The notes beneath the pieces are model-generated. The model saw only the letters and a list, made by a program, of their open reading frames with translations, had not been told where the DNA came from and searched no databases. This document shows, one piece after another, positions 53,974 through 63,268 of a DNA stretch of 64,000 bases. The DNA comes from Pseudomonas luteola NBRC 103146 (GTDB taxonomy: Bacteria > Pseudomonadota > Gammaproteobacteria > Pseudomonadales > Pseudomonadaceae): contig NZ_BDAE01000005.1 of assembly GCF_002091675.1 (NCBI RefSeq), positions 171,224-235,223 of the forward strand, in the 5' to 3' direction. The position numbers were made by a program, and so were the translations under genes. Numbering within the stretch: position 1 is the first letter of the stretch; each line of letters starts with the position of its first letter.

Positions 53974-54654
53974 ATGTCTGCTTACTTCATTACCGGCACC
54001 GATACCGAAATCGGCAAGACCACCATTGCTTCCGGCCTGCTGCATGTAGCCCGCCTTGCGGGGCTTTCCACGGCAGCGGTCAAACCTGTGGCTTCTGGTT
54101 GCGAGATGACGCCCGAGGGGCTGCGTAACAGCGACGCGTTGTCGCTCTGGGGCGAGTGTTCGTTGCCGTTGAGTTACGCCGAGGTCAATCCGCTGGCCTT
54201 TGCGCCTGCTATTGCTCCACATCTGGCGGCCCGTGAGGTAGGAACATCCTTGACAGTCGATGCCCTGGTCGCGCCCATTCAGGCCATGCGGGCCAAACAG
54301 GCCGACTTCATGCTGGTCGAAGGTGCAGGTGGCTGGCGCGTACCGCTGGAAGGGCAGGCGAACCTGTCAGATGTAGCCAGGGCCGTTGGTTTTCCCGTCA
54401 TCCTGGTGGTGGGTGTACGGTTGGGCTGCATCAACCACGCGGTGCTGACTGCTGAAGCCATTGCGCAGGATGGGCTCAACCTGGCCGGCTGGGTTGCCAA
54501 TATTGTCGATCCGCAGACATCACGCCTGGAGGATAACCTCGCCACGCTTCATGAGCGCCTGCCTGCACCTTGCCTGGGCACTGTTCCTTATCTGGCTGAA
54601 GCCACGCCGGCGGCCGTTGCGGATTATCTGGATTTAAGCCAATTGGCGCGTTAA
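53974..54654 (+). CDS. bioD: Dethiobiotin synthetase
   Basis: 226-residue ATP-dependent carboxylase that closes the ureido ring from 7,8-diaminononanoate. Walker A GTDTEIGKT at residues 8-16, KPVASG near 38-43, VEGAGGWRVPL, and the nucleotide-binding NIVDP later. It starts 5 bases after bioC. bioA is not in this cluster and must be elsewhere. Confidence 0.97.
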   Translation: MSAYFITGTDTEIGKTTIASGLLHVARLAGLSTAAVKPVASGCEMTPEGLRNSDALSLWGECSLPLSYAEVNPLAFAPAIAPHLAAREVGTSLTVDALVAPIQAMRAKQADFMLVEGAGGWRVPLEGQANLSDVARAVGFPVILVVGVRLGCINHAVLTAEAIAQDGLNLAGWVANIVDPQTSRLEDNLATLHERLPAPCLGTVPYLAEATPAAVADYLDLSQLAR

Positions 54655-55022
54655 TGCGCCTTTGGTATCTGACTGCTCGTGATAAGGCACTTTAATATCA
54701 GAATAGACGTTATTTATTACAAAGTTTTTCAGCGATTACTTTAATTTTGCGCAGCTTTTTCCGGCTTCGCATATAGTCCATTTGCCTCGATTGATCTCTT
54801 TCCCGCCTCATCTAAAAGGGATGTTCTCGTCGCGGTTATGAGTGCTTTCTGTTTGTTCGCTATGCCTGCCAATCATTCTTAATGATTGATTGCGGCATGG
54901 CGCGTGACTGTATGCCTTTAATATTTATTGCTATACGACTTACCGATAGTTGCTCATGGTGTTCAGACGTTGGTGGTAGTTCCAGTTTTATAACAATATC
55001 AAGAATGGAAAAAGGATTTTGT
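54655..55022. other. AT-rich gap between bioD and the oxygenase-like gene
   Basis: About 370 bases, much richer in A+T than the bio genes. It likely ends the bio transcript and holds the promoter of the next gene. An open frame runs in from 54882 but its first 47 codons lack a credible start; AAGGA before ATG 55023 is the real ribosome site. No terminator hairpin with a T-run was found. Confidence 0.4.
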
Positions 55023-55790
55023 ATGCCTGTCTTCAAGCGTATTGATGCTCAAGACGTTTCTCGGCTGGCGCTCGACATCGAGAGGCAAGGCTATGCCGTT
55101 ATTGAACACTTTCTTTCGACGGAACAACTTGAAAGTGCACGTGACTATGTTCTGCGGGAAACTCACAAACATAACTCCGAATATTTTGCGCTACATGGCA
55201 TAAAGTCGGTAACTGGTAGTCTTTTCGAGGCGCTGAGCACCTCGGTGAGGTTCAGGAAAATGCTGGCGGATGTTCAGGAAGCCGGTCTGGGCAGGCGGGT
55301 ACCGGAAGAGGAAGAGATCTTTCCGGCCGTGCGTTGCCTGCAAGGTAAAACCGGTCTTAAAGAGTCCAACTATTTTCATTATGACGCCACGGCATTAACG
55401 GCACTCGTGCCTGTTTTCATCCCAAATGATACTGACCAGTGTGGCGATTTTATTATGTTTCCCAATACCCGCCGTATCAGGAGCAGTGTGGCCATCAATA
55501 TTATCGAGAAAGCACTTATTCAAAATCCATTAAGTCAGAAGTTCATAGCTTTATTGATCAAGTACAACCTGCTCAAGCCCATCAAAATAAAACTTGTTCC
55601 TGGCAATCTTTATATCTTCTGGGGATATAGAAGCATACATGCCAATGAGCCTTGTGATCCTAATACACTACGCGCAACGGTCTTGCTGCATTATGGGGAC
55701 CCACACAGTCACCAGTGGATGTCCAGGCTTTTCCTCGGCGCCAACCAGAGGCGGGCGCGCAAGATTAACAAGAAGGCATTGCCTGGCTGA
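55023..55790 (+). CDS. 2-oxoglutarate/Fe(II) dioxygenase-like protein (phytanoyl-CoA dioxygenase type)
   Basis: 255 residues. The facial-triad pattern is present: HYD (His 119, Asp 121) and SIHANEP (His 206), followed by LRATVLLHY with Arg 217 at the place that binds the 2-oxoglutarate carboxylate. The linking segments GYAVIEHFLSTEQLESAR and PGNLYIFWGYRSIHANEP are typical of phytanoyl-CoA dioxygenase-like enzymes, which hydroxylate lipids, sugars or amino acids. The gene is visibly richer in A+T than its neighbours, as is the leader, which suggests later acquisition. It sits between bioD and a conserved small gene. Substrate unknown. Confidence 0.75.
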   Translation: MPVFKRIDAQDVSRLALDIERQGYAVIEHFLSTEQLESARDYVLRETHKHNSEYFALHGIKSVTGSLFEALSTSVRFRKMLADVQEAGLGRRVPEEEEIFPAVRCLQGKTGLKESNYFHYDATALTALVPVFIPNDTDQCGDFIMFPNTRRIRSSVAINIIEKALIQNPLSQKFIALLIKYNLLKPIKIKLVPGNLYIFWGYRSIHANEPCDPNTLRATVLLHYGDPHSHQWMSRLFLGANQRRARKINKKALPG

Positions 55791-55915
55791 TACCGTTCCC
55801 TGGTTATTCGAACTGACGCTAAGCGAAGCGGCAAGCATGACGTTTTAATCATAGGGTTCGATGCCGGAATCTGCTTCAATGGCCAAACGCCTCAAGCAGT
55901 TAAAGGGAGCGGCTT

Positions 55916-56200
55916 ATGAATATTTCCGGAAACAGTTTCACTTACGGGGTGGCGGCCTATCAGGCTGGCCAGTTCCGTGTCGATCAGGCCGGTGCAGCCA
56001 TTGCGGCCAGCAGCCTGCCGAATGATGCGCAGACACGTGTCGATCAGGTTCGCAGCGTCGATGGAGCTTCTCAGAATCAGGCAGATAAGGCCGCACAGCT
56101 GGTCGAGTTGCAAGCGGGTAAGCGCGAGGCCCTGGCGGGCTCTCGAGTTATCCAGGCAGCCAGTGCAACATTGGGAAGCCTTATCGATACCTACGCCTGA
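55916..56200 (+). CDS. Small conserved Pseudomonas protein (PA0505-like)
   Basis: 94 residues beginning MNISGNSFTYGVAAYQAGQFRVDQAG and ending VELQAGKREALAGSRVIQAASATLGSLIDTYA. Helical, without signal peptide or membrane segment. The N- and C-terminal helices look somewhat like those of flagellar axial proteins (short N-terminal ordered segment, C-terminal heptads with conserved GSLIDTYA), but no flagellar gene is near. From memory, a small protein stands at the same place between bioD and an acyl-CoA dehydrogenase in P. aeruginosa. AAGGGAGCGGCTT precedes the ATG. A good terminator follows. Confidence 0.8.
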   Translation: MNISGNSFTYGVAAYQAGQFRVDQAGAAIAASSLPNDAQTRVDQVRSVDGASQNQADKAAQLVELQAGKREALAGSRVIQAASATLGSLIDTYA

Positions 56201-56237
56201 CCTCTGTTCCCTCCAGGGGGAGAAGGTGTAATACAAG

Positions 56238-56270
56238 CGCCGCGGGTGGATAACCACTCGCGGCGTTTTT
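56238..56270 (+). terminator. Rho-independent terminator after the small protein gene
   Basis: CGCCGCGGGTGG pairs with CCACTCGCGGCG (one wobble) around a four-base loop and is followed by TTTTT. Confidence 0.9.
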
Positions 56271-56406
56271 GTATCCAGGTGTCGCCTGTGGTCAGACACG
56301 CTTGACAGGCCTCAGAGGAAAACATAAGTTTCAAACAACTGTTTAACGCCGGTCAGGAGATCCCTGCGGCGCCTTCCCATAAAAATGCATTCCAGAGGTA
56401 ACAGTC

Positions 56407-58212
56407 ATGCCTGACTACAAGGCTCCCTTGCGTGATATCCGCTTTGTCCGTGACGAACTGCTGGGTTATGACGCGCATTACCAGAGCTTGCCCGGCTGCC
56501 AGGATGCTACCCCGGATATGGTTGCCGCCATTCTTGAGGAAGGCGCCAAGTTCTGCGAGCAGGTCCTGTCGCCGCTGAACCGTGTCGGTGACAAGGAAGG
56601 CTGCGTATGGAGCGAGTCGGGCGTGAAGACGCCGACAGGCTTCAAGCAGGCTTATCAGCAATTCGTAGAAGGTGGCTGGCCAAGTCTGCCGCATGATCCT
56701 GCTCATGGCGGCCAGGGTCTGCCTGAGTCGCTGGGTATTGCCTTGTCGGAAATGATCGGCCAGGCCAACTGGTCCTGGGGCATGTATCCAGGCCTTTCCC
56801 ATGGCGCGATGAACACCATTGAAAGCCATGGTACCGACGAGCAGAAGCACACCTACCTGACCAAACTGGTTTCCGGCGAATGGACAGGCACCATGTGCCT
56901 GACCGAGCCCCATTGCGGCTCCGATCTGGGCATGCTGCGTACCCGTGCCGAGCCGCAGGCTGACGGTAGCTACGCGATTAGCGGAACCAAGATCTTTATC
57001 TCTGCCGGTGAACATGACCTGACCGACAACATCGTGCATATCGTGTTGGCCCGCCTACCTGACGCACCGGCGGGTACCAAGGGTATCTCGCTGTTCATCG
57101 TACCCAAGTTCCTGCCCAATGCCGAAGGGGGCATAGGCGAGCGCAACGGTGTGACCTGCGGCTCCATCGAGCACAAGATGGGCATCCACGGTAATGCCAC
57201 TTGCGTGATGAACTTCGATAGCGCCAAAGGCTTTCTGATCGGCCCGCCTAACAAGGGCCTGAACTGCATGTTCACCTTCATGAACACGGCGCGCGTAGGG
57301 ACGGCTCTGCAAGGTCTGGCCCATGCGGAGATCGCCTTCCAGGGCGGTATCCGGTATGCCCGTGAACGCCTGCAGATGCGCTCCCTGACCGGGCCAAAAG
57401 CGCCCGAGAAGGCTGCTGACCCGATCATTGTCCACCCGGACGTCCGCCGCATGTTGCTGACCATGAAGGCGTTCGCTGAAGGCAACCGTGCCATGATCTA
57501 CTTTGCTGCCAAGCTGGTAGATGTGACCCGTTACAGCCAGGATGAGGAAGAGCGAAAGAAAGCCGATGCGCTGCTGGCCTTCATCACGCCGATTGCCAAG
57601 GCCTTCATGACTGAAGTGGGCTTCGAAGCGGCTAGCCATGGCATGCAGATCTATGGCGGTCATGGTTACATTTCCGAATGGGGCATGGAGCAAAACCTGC
57701 GCGACAGCCGTATCGCCATGATGTACGAGGGTACTACCGGTATTCAGGCCATCGACCTGTTGGGTCGTAAAGTACTGATGACCCAGGGTGAGTCGCTCAA
57801 AGGCTTTACCAAGATCGTTCACAAGTTCTGCCAGGCGCAGGAAGGCAATGCTGAGCTCAAGGAGTTTATCGAGCCGCTGGCCAAGCTGAACAAGGAATGG
57901 GGCGACGTTACCCTCAAGGTCGGCATGGCCGCCATGAAGGACCGTGAGGAAGTAGGCGCTGCGGCGGTGGATTACCTGATGTACTCCGGCTATGTCTGCC
58001 TGGCGTACTTCTGGGCCGATATGGCGCGTGTAGCCAGCGAGAAGCTTGCTGCCGGAACCGATGAGGCTGCGTTCTACAAGGCCAAGCTGCAGACCGCGCG
58101 TTTCTATTATCAGCGTCTGCTGCCACGTACCCGCATGCACGTCGAAGCGATGCTGGCAGGGGCTGGTAGCCTGATGGACGTGGCAGAAGAGGACTTTGCG
58201 CTGGGCTATTGA
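56407..58212 (+). CDS. Long-chain-type acyl-CoA dehydrogenase (601 residues)
   Basis: A fadE-like acyl-CoA dehydrogenase of the 600-residue type with an extra C-terminal domain. Conserved parts: [21 protein letters not shown] (flavin-binding), [58 protein letters not shown], with the catalytic Glu in YEGT. It oxidises acyl-CoA to the 2-enoyl-CoA in beta-oxidation; the chain-length range is unknown. It stands alone with its own terminator. Confidence 0.93.
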   Translation: MPDYKAPLRDIRFVRDELLGYDAHYQSLPGCQDATPDMVAAILEEGAKFCEQVLSPLNRVGDKEGCVWSESGVKTPTGFKQAYQQFVEGGWPSLPHDPAHGGQGLPESLGIALSEMIGQANWSWGMYPGLSHGAMNTIESHGTDEQKHTYLTKLVSGEWTGTMCLTEPHCGSDLGMLRTRAEPQADGSYAISGTKIFISAGEHDLTDNIVHIVLARLPDAPAGTKGISLFIVPKFLPNAEGGIGERNGVTCGSIEHKMGIHGNATCVMNFDSAKGFLIGPPNKGLNCMFTFMNTARVGTALQGLAHAEIAFQGGIRYARERLQMRSLTGPKAPEKAADPIIVHPDVRRMLLTMKAFAEGNRAMIYFAAKLVDVTRYSQDEEERKKADALLAFITPIAKAFMTEVGFEAASHGMQIYGGHGYISEWGMEQNLRDSRIAMMYEGTTGIQAIDLLGRKVLMTQGESLKGFTKIVHKFCQAQEGNAELKEFIEPLAKLNKEWGDVTLKVGMAAMKDREEVGAAAVDYLMYSGYVCLAYFWADMARVASEKLAAGTDEAAFYKAKLQTARFYYQRLLPRTRMHVEAMLAGAGSLMDVAEEDFALGY

Positions 58213-58231
58213 TTCGTCAGAGCTGAAACTT

Positions 58232-58267
58232 AAAAGGGCTGCGCCTCTCGGTGCAGCCCTTTTTTTA
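58232..58267 (+). terminator. Rho-independent terminator after the acyl-CoA dehydrogenase gene
   Basis: AAAAGGGCTGC pairs with GCAGCCCTTTT around a ten-base loop and runs into a T-tract. Confidence 0.93.
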
Positions 58268-58294
58268 TTGGTCGATCGGTAAGGCAGGCCGGTA

Positions 58295-59194
58295 TCAGTC
58301 GGCAAAGCCCAGCCAATTGTGGTGGTCATGACCTGTACCGTCGTCGAGCACGACCGTACAGGTGGTACCGGCAGACAGCTCCATGCCTTCCGGCACTTCA
58401 TCGATGGCAATGCGCACCGGAATTCGTTGCGCCAGGCGGACCCAGTTGAATACCGGGTTCACATCGGCGATCAGCTCGCGGCTCTGCGGGTTGTCCCGAT
58501 CGTAGATACCCCGGGCAATGCTCTCCACATGGCCCTTAAGCACCATGCCGCTCATCATTCGCATTTCGGCGGGTGCGCCGATCTTCACGTGGGGCAGTTT
58601 GGTTTCTTCAAAGTAGCCATAAACCCAGTAGGAGTTCTTGTCGATGATCGCAAGCTTGGGTGCACCGGCCGAAGCATAATCGCCACGGTAGACCAGGAGG
58701 TTGGTGACATAACCATCCACCGGCGCCACCACGCGGGTGCGGGACAGGTTCAGGCGGGCCGCCTCAAGCTGAGCCAGGGCCTGCTTGTAATCTGCCTCGG
58801 CCGACGCGGCAATGCTGCTAGCGTCTTCACGGCTCTCCTTGGAAACGACCAGGCTGTCGATATCGGCGCGGCGCTTGGCGTTTTGCAGGCGCATGTCCAG
58901 CGTTGCCTTGCGCGAAGCGACCAGGGCTTCGGCCTGATGCACGGCAATCTCGTAATGAGACGGATCGATCTGCAGGAGCAGGTCGCCTTTCTTGACCAGC
59001 TGGTTGTCATGCACCGGCACGTTGACCACAAGGCCCGACACATCCGGTGCGATGTTGATGACATCGGCGCGCACGCGTCCGTCCCGCGTCCACGGATCGT
59101 TCATGTAATGCACCCAGAGCAGCCGGCCTATCACCAGTGCGGCTACCACGACGATCAGGGTCGCCAATACGCTAAAAAGGTTCTTCAAGGTCAT
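58295..59194 (-). CDS. HlyD-family periplasmic adaptor of an efflux pump
   Basis: 299 residues. One N-terminal membrane segment (LFSVLATLIVVVAALVIGRLLWVHYMN), then DPWTRDGRVRADVINIAPDVSGLVVNVPVHDNQLVKKGDLLLQIDP (biotinyl-lipoyl half), a short coiled-coil hairpin and RTRVVAPVDGYVTNLLVYRGDYAS (second half). It links the inner-membrane pump to the outer-membrane factor, as in AaeA. It follows DUF1656 by 12 bases and is the last gene of the operon. Confidence 0.93.
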   Translation of the reverse strand: MTLKNLFSVLATLIVVVAALVIGRLLWVHYMNDPWTRDGRVRADVINIAPDVSGLVVNVPVHDNQLVKKGDLLLQIDPSHYEIAVHQAEALVASRKATLDMRLQNAKRRADIDSLVVSKESREDASSIAASAEADYKQALAQLEAARLNLSRTRVVAPVDGYVTNLLVYRGDYASAGAPKLAIIDKNSYWVYGYFEETKLPHVKIGAPAEMRMMSGMVLKGHVESIARGIYDRDNPQSRELIADVNPVFNWVRLAQRIPVRIAIDEVPEGMELSAGTTCTVVLDDGTGHDHHNWLGFAD

Positions 59195-59206
59195 GGAACA
59201 AGGCTC

Positions 59207-59407
59207 TCAACGATAGACGGTCAGCGCCATGACGCCATAGATGCAGGCGAACAGGCTCAGGCGGAACAGGGAGGGGTGCCAGGTAAAGCGATACAGCCCA
59301 ATGCTGGCGAACAGGCGATCAACGACCCACATCACCAGCAGGCCAACAATGAACAGCACGGTAACGGTGGGCAGGTACACACCGTGGAAAGCAATCTCAC
59401 GAGGCAT
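59207..59407 (-). CDS. DUF1656 small membrane protein
   Basis: 66 residues with two membrane segments: MPREIAFHGVYLPTVTVLFIVGLLVMWVVDRLF and HPSLFRLSLFACIYGVMAL. This is the small DUF1656/AaeX type found between the FUSC pump gene and the adaptor gene in aromatic-acid and related efflux operons. It overlaps the pump gene by 11 bases. Confidence 0.93.
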   Translation of the reverse strand: MPREIAFHGVYLPTVTVLFIVGLLVMWVVDRLFASIGLYRFTWHPSLFRLSLFACIYGVMALTVYR

Positions 59408-61589
59408 GGGCGATTCCTGTGACGGGCTCGCTCGGCGCAGCGTATTGCGCCAGGGGCGCGTGCGGGTCGAGCAGGGAGGTTCGAATGAAATGCAGGAAGC
59501 TCTGGATGCGACGCAGCGGCGACTCATCGAAATGCTGGCTATAGGGCTCACGCTGCGCTTCAACGCAGGCAATGGCCTGGTCCACCGCGGTGAGCGCACG
59601 TTGCAGATTGGTCTGGCTTGGCTTCAGGAACAGGCGGGCCAGGGCACGTCCCATGGCGCGGATCGACTGACGCCAAGGGGACGCTTCGGCAAATCGAGGC
59701 TCGGCCGGTAGGCGCTCCTGCTCCTGACGCAGCTCAATGATGGCCTGACCGACTTCCTGGACCGTAAAGGTCCAGCCCAACAGCGCTTTCTGCACCTGCG
59801 GACGGCCATTGGCCAAACCGTAGGCCTGATTGAGCAGGTCGCGCGTGGCGCTTTCGAACCGGCTCGAAAGCCCTGGCAGCGGGTCACTCGTTACACGAAC
59901 GACCTGACGGCGCAGGTCACGCTCCAGGCGCCTCCAGAGCCAAGCGCTGTTGGGTGGGAGCAGGATCGAGGAAATCGCGGCTGTGGTCGCCATGGACAGC
60001 AGCACGGCGATACCGTTGTTGATGAAGTTTGACGGGTCATACACCGGTGGGTTGTCGGGAATCGAGGTAAAGCAGAAAAACACCATGCTACCCAGCCCGT
60101 AACCCATATAACCCGGACGCAGGGCCACAAAGCTGCCCAGCATGAAGACGGGTGCCAGGGCGAACATGAGCATCCAGTATCCATCCAGTTGGGTGAAGAC
60201 GAAGAAGTTCATGAAAAAGCCTACGGTAACGCCGAAAAATGCACCGATGGCCATCTGTTGGGCGGTCTTGTGGGGCATCGGACTGGACGAGGCGAGGGCG
60301 GCCACGGCAGCCGCGTTGGAGGCGAACATGCCGCCATAGGGCCAGGCCGTCATGATCCAGAACAGGCTGAGCAGCAGCACCATGAGGGCAGTTCGTACAC
60401 CTGCCACGGTTGCTGCCATGGCATTGGCCTTGGCCACGAAGCGCGCCTTCCATTGCTCGCGTACATGGTGCGGAGCGGCCAGGGACGCGTGGGTCTGGAC
60501 GTAATTGTGCAGATCGTCCACCAAACGGAAGAGCAGTTCGGCAGCCGTCTCGAAGTCCAGCCGATCTTCTTCGGAGGGCGCGTTGGCAAGTAGCGAAGCA
60601 CGGGCTTCCCGAATGCGTACGCGGGTGTGGTCGCTCAAGGCCGAGAGACGTTCAGCGACCGCTGCCGCGTCCGGTGGTGTCAGCGGCTGACCACGCACGC
60701 TGTCCAAGAGCTCCAGAAATGCAGCCTGCGCCATGTCGAATGCCGACAGTACAACGTCAGCCTGACGCTGGCGCAACCGTAGAAGCAGTCGACTCAAGGC
60801 ATGCAGACGGGTCGTCATGGTCATGAATTCACTGTTCAGCCGCGAGAGACGACCGCTGCGCATGCGCATGTGCGGATCTTCAAAGGCTGTAGCGCTGCGC
60901 ATGTTTTCAAGCCCGACGGCCTCGGCGGCATAGCGCACTCCACCGCTCTCCACGACACGCCGCTCCAGCTTGCCACGCAGCACATCGGCTACGTAGCCTG
61001 CAAAGGTGCCAAAGCGGTTGTATAAGGCGTTGCGCATGGCTGCGCTTGTGGTCTGCGGAAAAAGGGCTGCCGAGACGATACCGCTGCAGATAATGGCCAA
61101 CGAAATCGCCAGTACCCGCATAACCGCTGACATAAAAGCACCTTCAGGGCTCATGACAGCGGGAATACCGATCAGCGCTGCGGTATAGCCTGCCAGCACA
61201 CAGCCGTAGCTGCGCATATCGCGATAGCGCATGGCGCCGGCCGTGCACAGGCCAATCCAGACTGACATGCAGATCAGGAAGGGCACCCGCTCCTGGGCAA
61301 ACAGGGCAACCAGCGCCAGCATGGCGATCAGGCCTGCTACCGTGCCCAGCAACCGATAGATGCTTTTGGCAAATACCTGGCCGCTCTGCGGCTGCATCAC
61401 GATGAAAACGGTGATGACCGCCGAGGATGGGTGCGGCAACTGGAGGCGCATGGCAAGCCAGAGGGTCAGGCCGGCTGCGATCAGTACCTTGAAAAGGTAG
61501 ATCCACATGACACCGTCGCTTCTCGCCCAGGCGTTAAGCGCCTGGCGAAACGCGCTGGTGGAGGGGGTGGAAGTCGTTTCTGCTTTCAT
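59397..61589 (-). CDS. FUSC-family inner-membrane efflux pump (AaeB-like)
   Basis: 730 residues with two clusters of about five membrane segments, one at the N-terminus (MWIYLFKVLIAAGLTLWLAMRLQLPHPSSAVITVFIVMQPQSGQVFAKSIYRLLGT) and one in the middle (about 395-520, FWIMTAWPYGGMFASNAAAVAAL), separated and followed by cytoplasmic helices. AaeB-like FUSC proteins export aromatic carboxylic acids and other toxic metabolites. The frame reaches further upstream into the outer-membrane-factor gene, but ATG 61589, after CTAAGG and 7 bases past that gene's stop, is preferred. Confidence 0.92.
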   Translation of the reverse strand: MKAETTSTPSTSAFRQALNAWARSDGVMWIYLFKVLIAAGLTLWLAMRLQLPHPSSAVITVFIVMQPQSGQVFAKSIYRLLGTVAGLIAMLALVALFAQERVPFLICMSVWIGLCTAGAMRYRDMRSYGCVLAGYTAALIGIPAVMSPEGAFMSAVMRVLAISLAIICSGIVSAALFPQTTSAAMRNALYNRFGTFAGYVADVLRGKLERRVVESGGVRYAAEAVGLENMRSATAFEDPHMRMRSGRLSRLNSEFMTMTTRLHALSRLLLRLRQRQADVVLSAFDMAQAAFLELLDSVRGQPLTPPDAAAVAERLSALSDHTRVRIREARASLLANAPSEEDRLDFETAAELLFRLVDDLHNYVQTHASLAAPHHVREQWKARFVAKANAMAATVAGVRTALMVLLLSLFWIMTAWPYGGMFASNAAAVAALASSSPMPHKTAQQMAIGAFFGVTVGFFMNFFVFTQLDGYWMLMFALAPVFMLGSFVALRPGYMGYGLGSMVFFCFTSIPDNPPVYDPSNFINNGIAVLLSMATTAAISSILLPPNSAWLWRRLERDLRRQVVRVTSDPLPGLSSRFESATRDLLNQAYGLANGRPQVQKALLGWTFTVQEVGQAIIELRQEQERLPAEPRFAEASPWRQSIRAMGRALARLFLKPSQTNLQRALTAVDQAIACVEAQREPYSQHFDESPLRRIQSFLHFIRTSLLDPHAPLAQYAAPSEPVTGIAHAS

Positions 61590-61596
61590 GAGGGCC

Positions 61597-63099
61597 TTAG
61601 GGCTTTTTGGCAATATCGACACGTGCCGGTTTCAGGTCCTTTTCGTCCGGGCCGTCTTCAGGTGCGATGGCACCGCCACCCAGAGCGGTAATCAGGCCGG
61701 CCTGGGCGCTCAGGCGCATGGCCTGGACCTGTTGCTCCACCCGCTGCTGGGCAAACAGACGGGTCTGGGCGTCCAGTACATGCAGGTAATCGGTCAGGCC
61801 GCGCTCGAAGGCCTTGCGGGCAATGTCGTAGGTGCGCTGCGCCGCTTCCACGGACTCACGGGCCATGTCGGCCTGCTTGTTGGCCGAGTCGAGACGAATC
61901 AGGTTATCGGAGATGTCCTTCAGCGCCTCGATGATGGTCTGGTTGTAATGTGCAACCGCAGCGTCGTAGCCTGCCGATGCGATACCAAGCTGCGAGCGGC
62001 GCTCACCGCCATCGAAGATGGGCAGCGAGATAGCCGGTCCAAAGGAGTAACCCGTCTTTTTGGCCGTGAACAATTCCTTGAAGGTGCCCATGGTCATCGA
62101 TTGTCCAATGCTCGCCATCAAATCGATGTTGGGATAGAAATCGGCGCGGGCTACATCGACACCCTTGGCGTTCATGGCGACCTGCCAACGGCTGGCCACC
62201 ACGTCGGGACGATGACCTACCAGCTCCAGTGGTAAGCGGGAAGGCAGGGTTGGCATGGCACCCAGTTGCAGCTGCGGGCGTGTCAGCGAGGCGGCGTCGC
62301 CAGGACCTTTACCGGCCAAGGCGGCCAGCTGGTTGCGAGAAAGCGCAATGGCTTCGTCCAGGGCTTCGATCTGTCGATGCGTTTCCGGCAACAATGCTTC
62401 GGCCTGGCTGACCTCGAACTGGGTGCCGATGCCGCCTTCCAGCTGACGCTTCGCCAGTTTGGCGATCTGCTCCTGCTGTTCCAGGGTCGCGTGGACCACA
62501 TCACGTTGCGCATATTGCAACGATAACTGGATGTAGGCTCGCACGATGTTGGTCGTCAGCTCGAGCACCGCAACACGTTCTTCGGCAGCTGCCTGATGGG
62601 CACGATCCAGAGCACGTTCGCTGTCGTCGTGCTCGCGTCCCCAGAGGTCGAGCTTGTAGCTGAGCCCCAGGGAGGCGGTGTTGTTCCAGGTGGTACGGTC
62701 GGCCAGCTCGCCCGGGCCATAGAAGTTATCCGTAGGCCAGGTGTAACGGCGCAGGTCAACGCTGCCGTTTACGTGGGGCGCCTCGGCGGATTCCACCAGT
62801 CCGGCCATTGCCTTGGCCGAGCGTACCCGTGCCGCTGCGGCTGCCAGTGACGGATTGCTGGTCAGGGCTTCAGCGATCCACCGGTCCAGCTGGGGGTCAC
62901 GGTAGGCGCGCCACCACTGGCTGGCCGGCCATTGGGCGTCCAGCTTGGCCGCACGGATGGCATCGTCCGTAGCCAGGGTGTCGGCATCGATACGTTGAGC
63001 CTCCGGCGCGATACCGTGGGTGCTGATACAGCCGGAGATTGTTGAAGTCAGAACAAAAAAGCTTATGCCAAGCAGCGAATTCTTACAGGGGAATGACAC
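61597..63099 (-). CDS. Outer-membrane efflux lipoprotein (NodT/OprM type)
   Basis: 500 residues starting at GTG 63099. A lipoprotein signal (FFVLTSTISGC) is followed by the TolC-type repeat: WPASQWWRAYRDPQLDRWIAEALTSNPSLAAAAARVRSA, later RRSQLGIASAGYDAAVAHYNQTIIEALKDISDNLIRLDSANKQ. It forms the trimeric outer-membrane channel of the tripartite pump. It is the first gene of the operon, divergent from a LysR gene with a shared operator-like dyad. No strong ribosome site is visible. Confidence 0.92.
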   Translation of the reverse strand: MSFPCKNSLLGISFFVLTSTISGCISTHGIAPEAQRIDADTLATDDAIRAAKLDAQWPASQWWRAYRDPQLDRWIAEALTSNPSLAAAAARVRSAKAMAGLVESAEAPHVNGSVDLRRYTWPTDNFYGPGELADRTTWNNTASLGLSYKLDLWGREHDDSERALDRAHQAAAEERVAVLELTTNIVRAYIQLSLQYAQRDVVHATLEQQEQIAKLAKRQLEGGIGTQFEVSQAEALLPETHRQIEALDEAIALSRNQLAALAGKGPGDAASLTRPQLQLGAMPTLPSRLPLELVGHRPDVVASRWQVAMNAKGVDVARADFYPNIDLMASIGQSMTMGTFKELFTAKKTGYSFGPAISLPIFDGGERRSQLGIASAGYDAAVAHYNQTIIEALKDISDNLIRLDSANKQADMARESVEAAQRTYDIARKAFERGLTDYLHVLDAQTRLFAQQRVEQQVQAMRLSAQAGLITALGGGAIAPEDGPDEKDLKPARVDIAKKP

Positions 63100-63167
63100 A
63101 GAAGGCGTCCAGATATTCGAGGGGAGAGTCGCTCAAACCTACGTGAATTCTAGGAAACCCCTTGTCT

Positions 63168-63203
63168 TGAGATAAGCCGGTCGGTTTGTGAATGTTTATC
63201 TCA
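63168..63203. promoter_or_regulatory. Candidate operator between the efflux operon and its LysR gene
   Basis: TGAGATAA (63168-63175) and TTATCTCA (63196-63203) form a perfect 8-bp inverted repeat with a 20-base spacer, in the 169-base gap between the divergent genes. Spaced dyads like this are common for LysR regulators. It sits 65 bases before the LysR start. Confidence 0.5.
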
Positions 63204-63268
63204 CATTTTGTAATAATGCCCCTCTTGCGTTCATGGCAAAATTTATTTGCTAACTAATGAGGGGCATC

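Noticed and set aside
57055..58410. 451-codon minus-strand frame across the acyl-CoA dehydrogenase gene
   Set aside because: Runs through a real gene and its terminator; no recognisable protein.
58319..59422. 367-codon plus-strand frame antisense to the HlyD adaptor gene
   Set aside because: Composition rich in His, Asp and Gln typical of an antisense shadow; no family.
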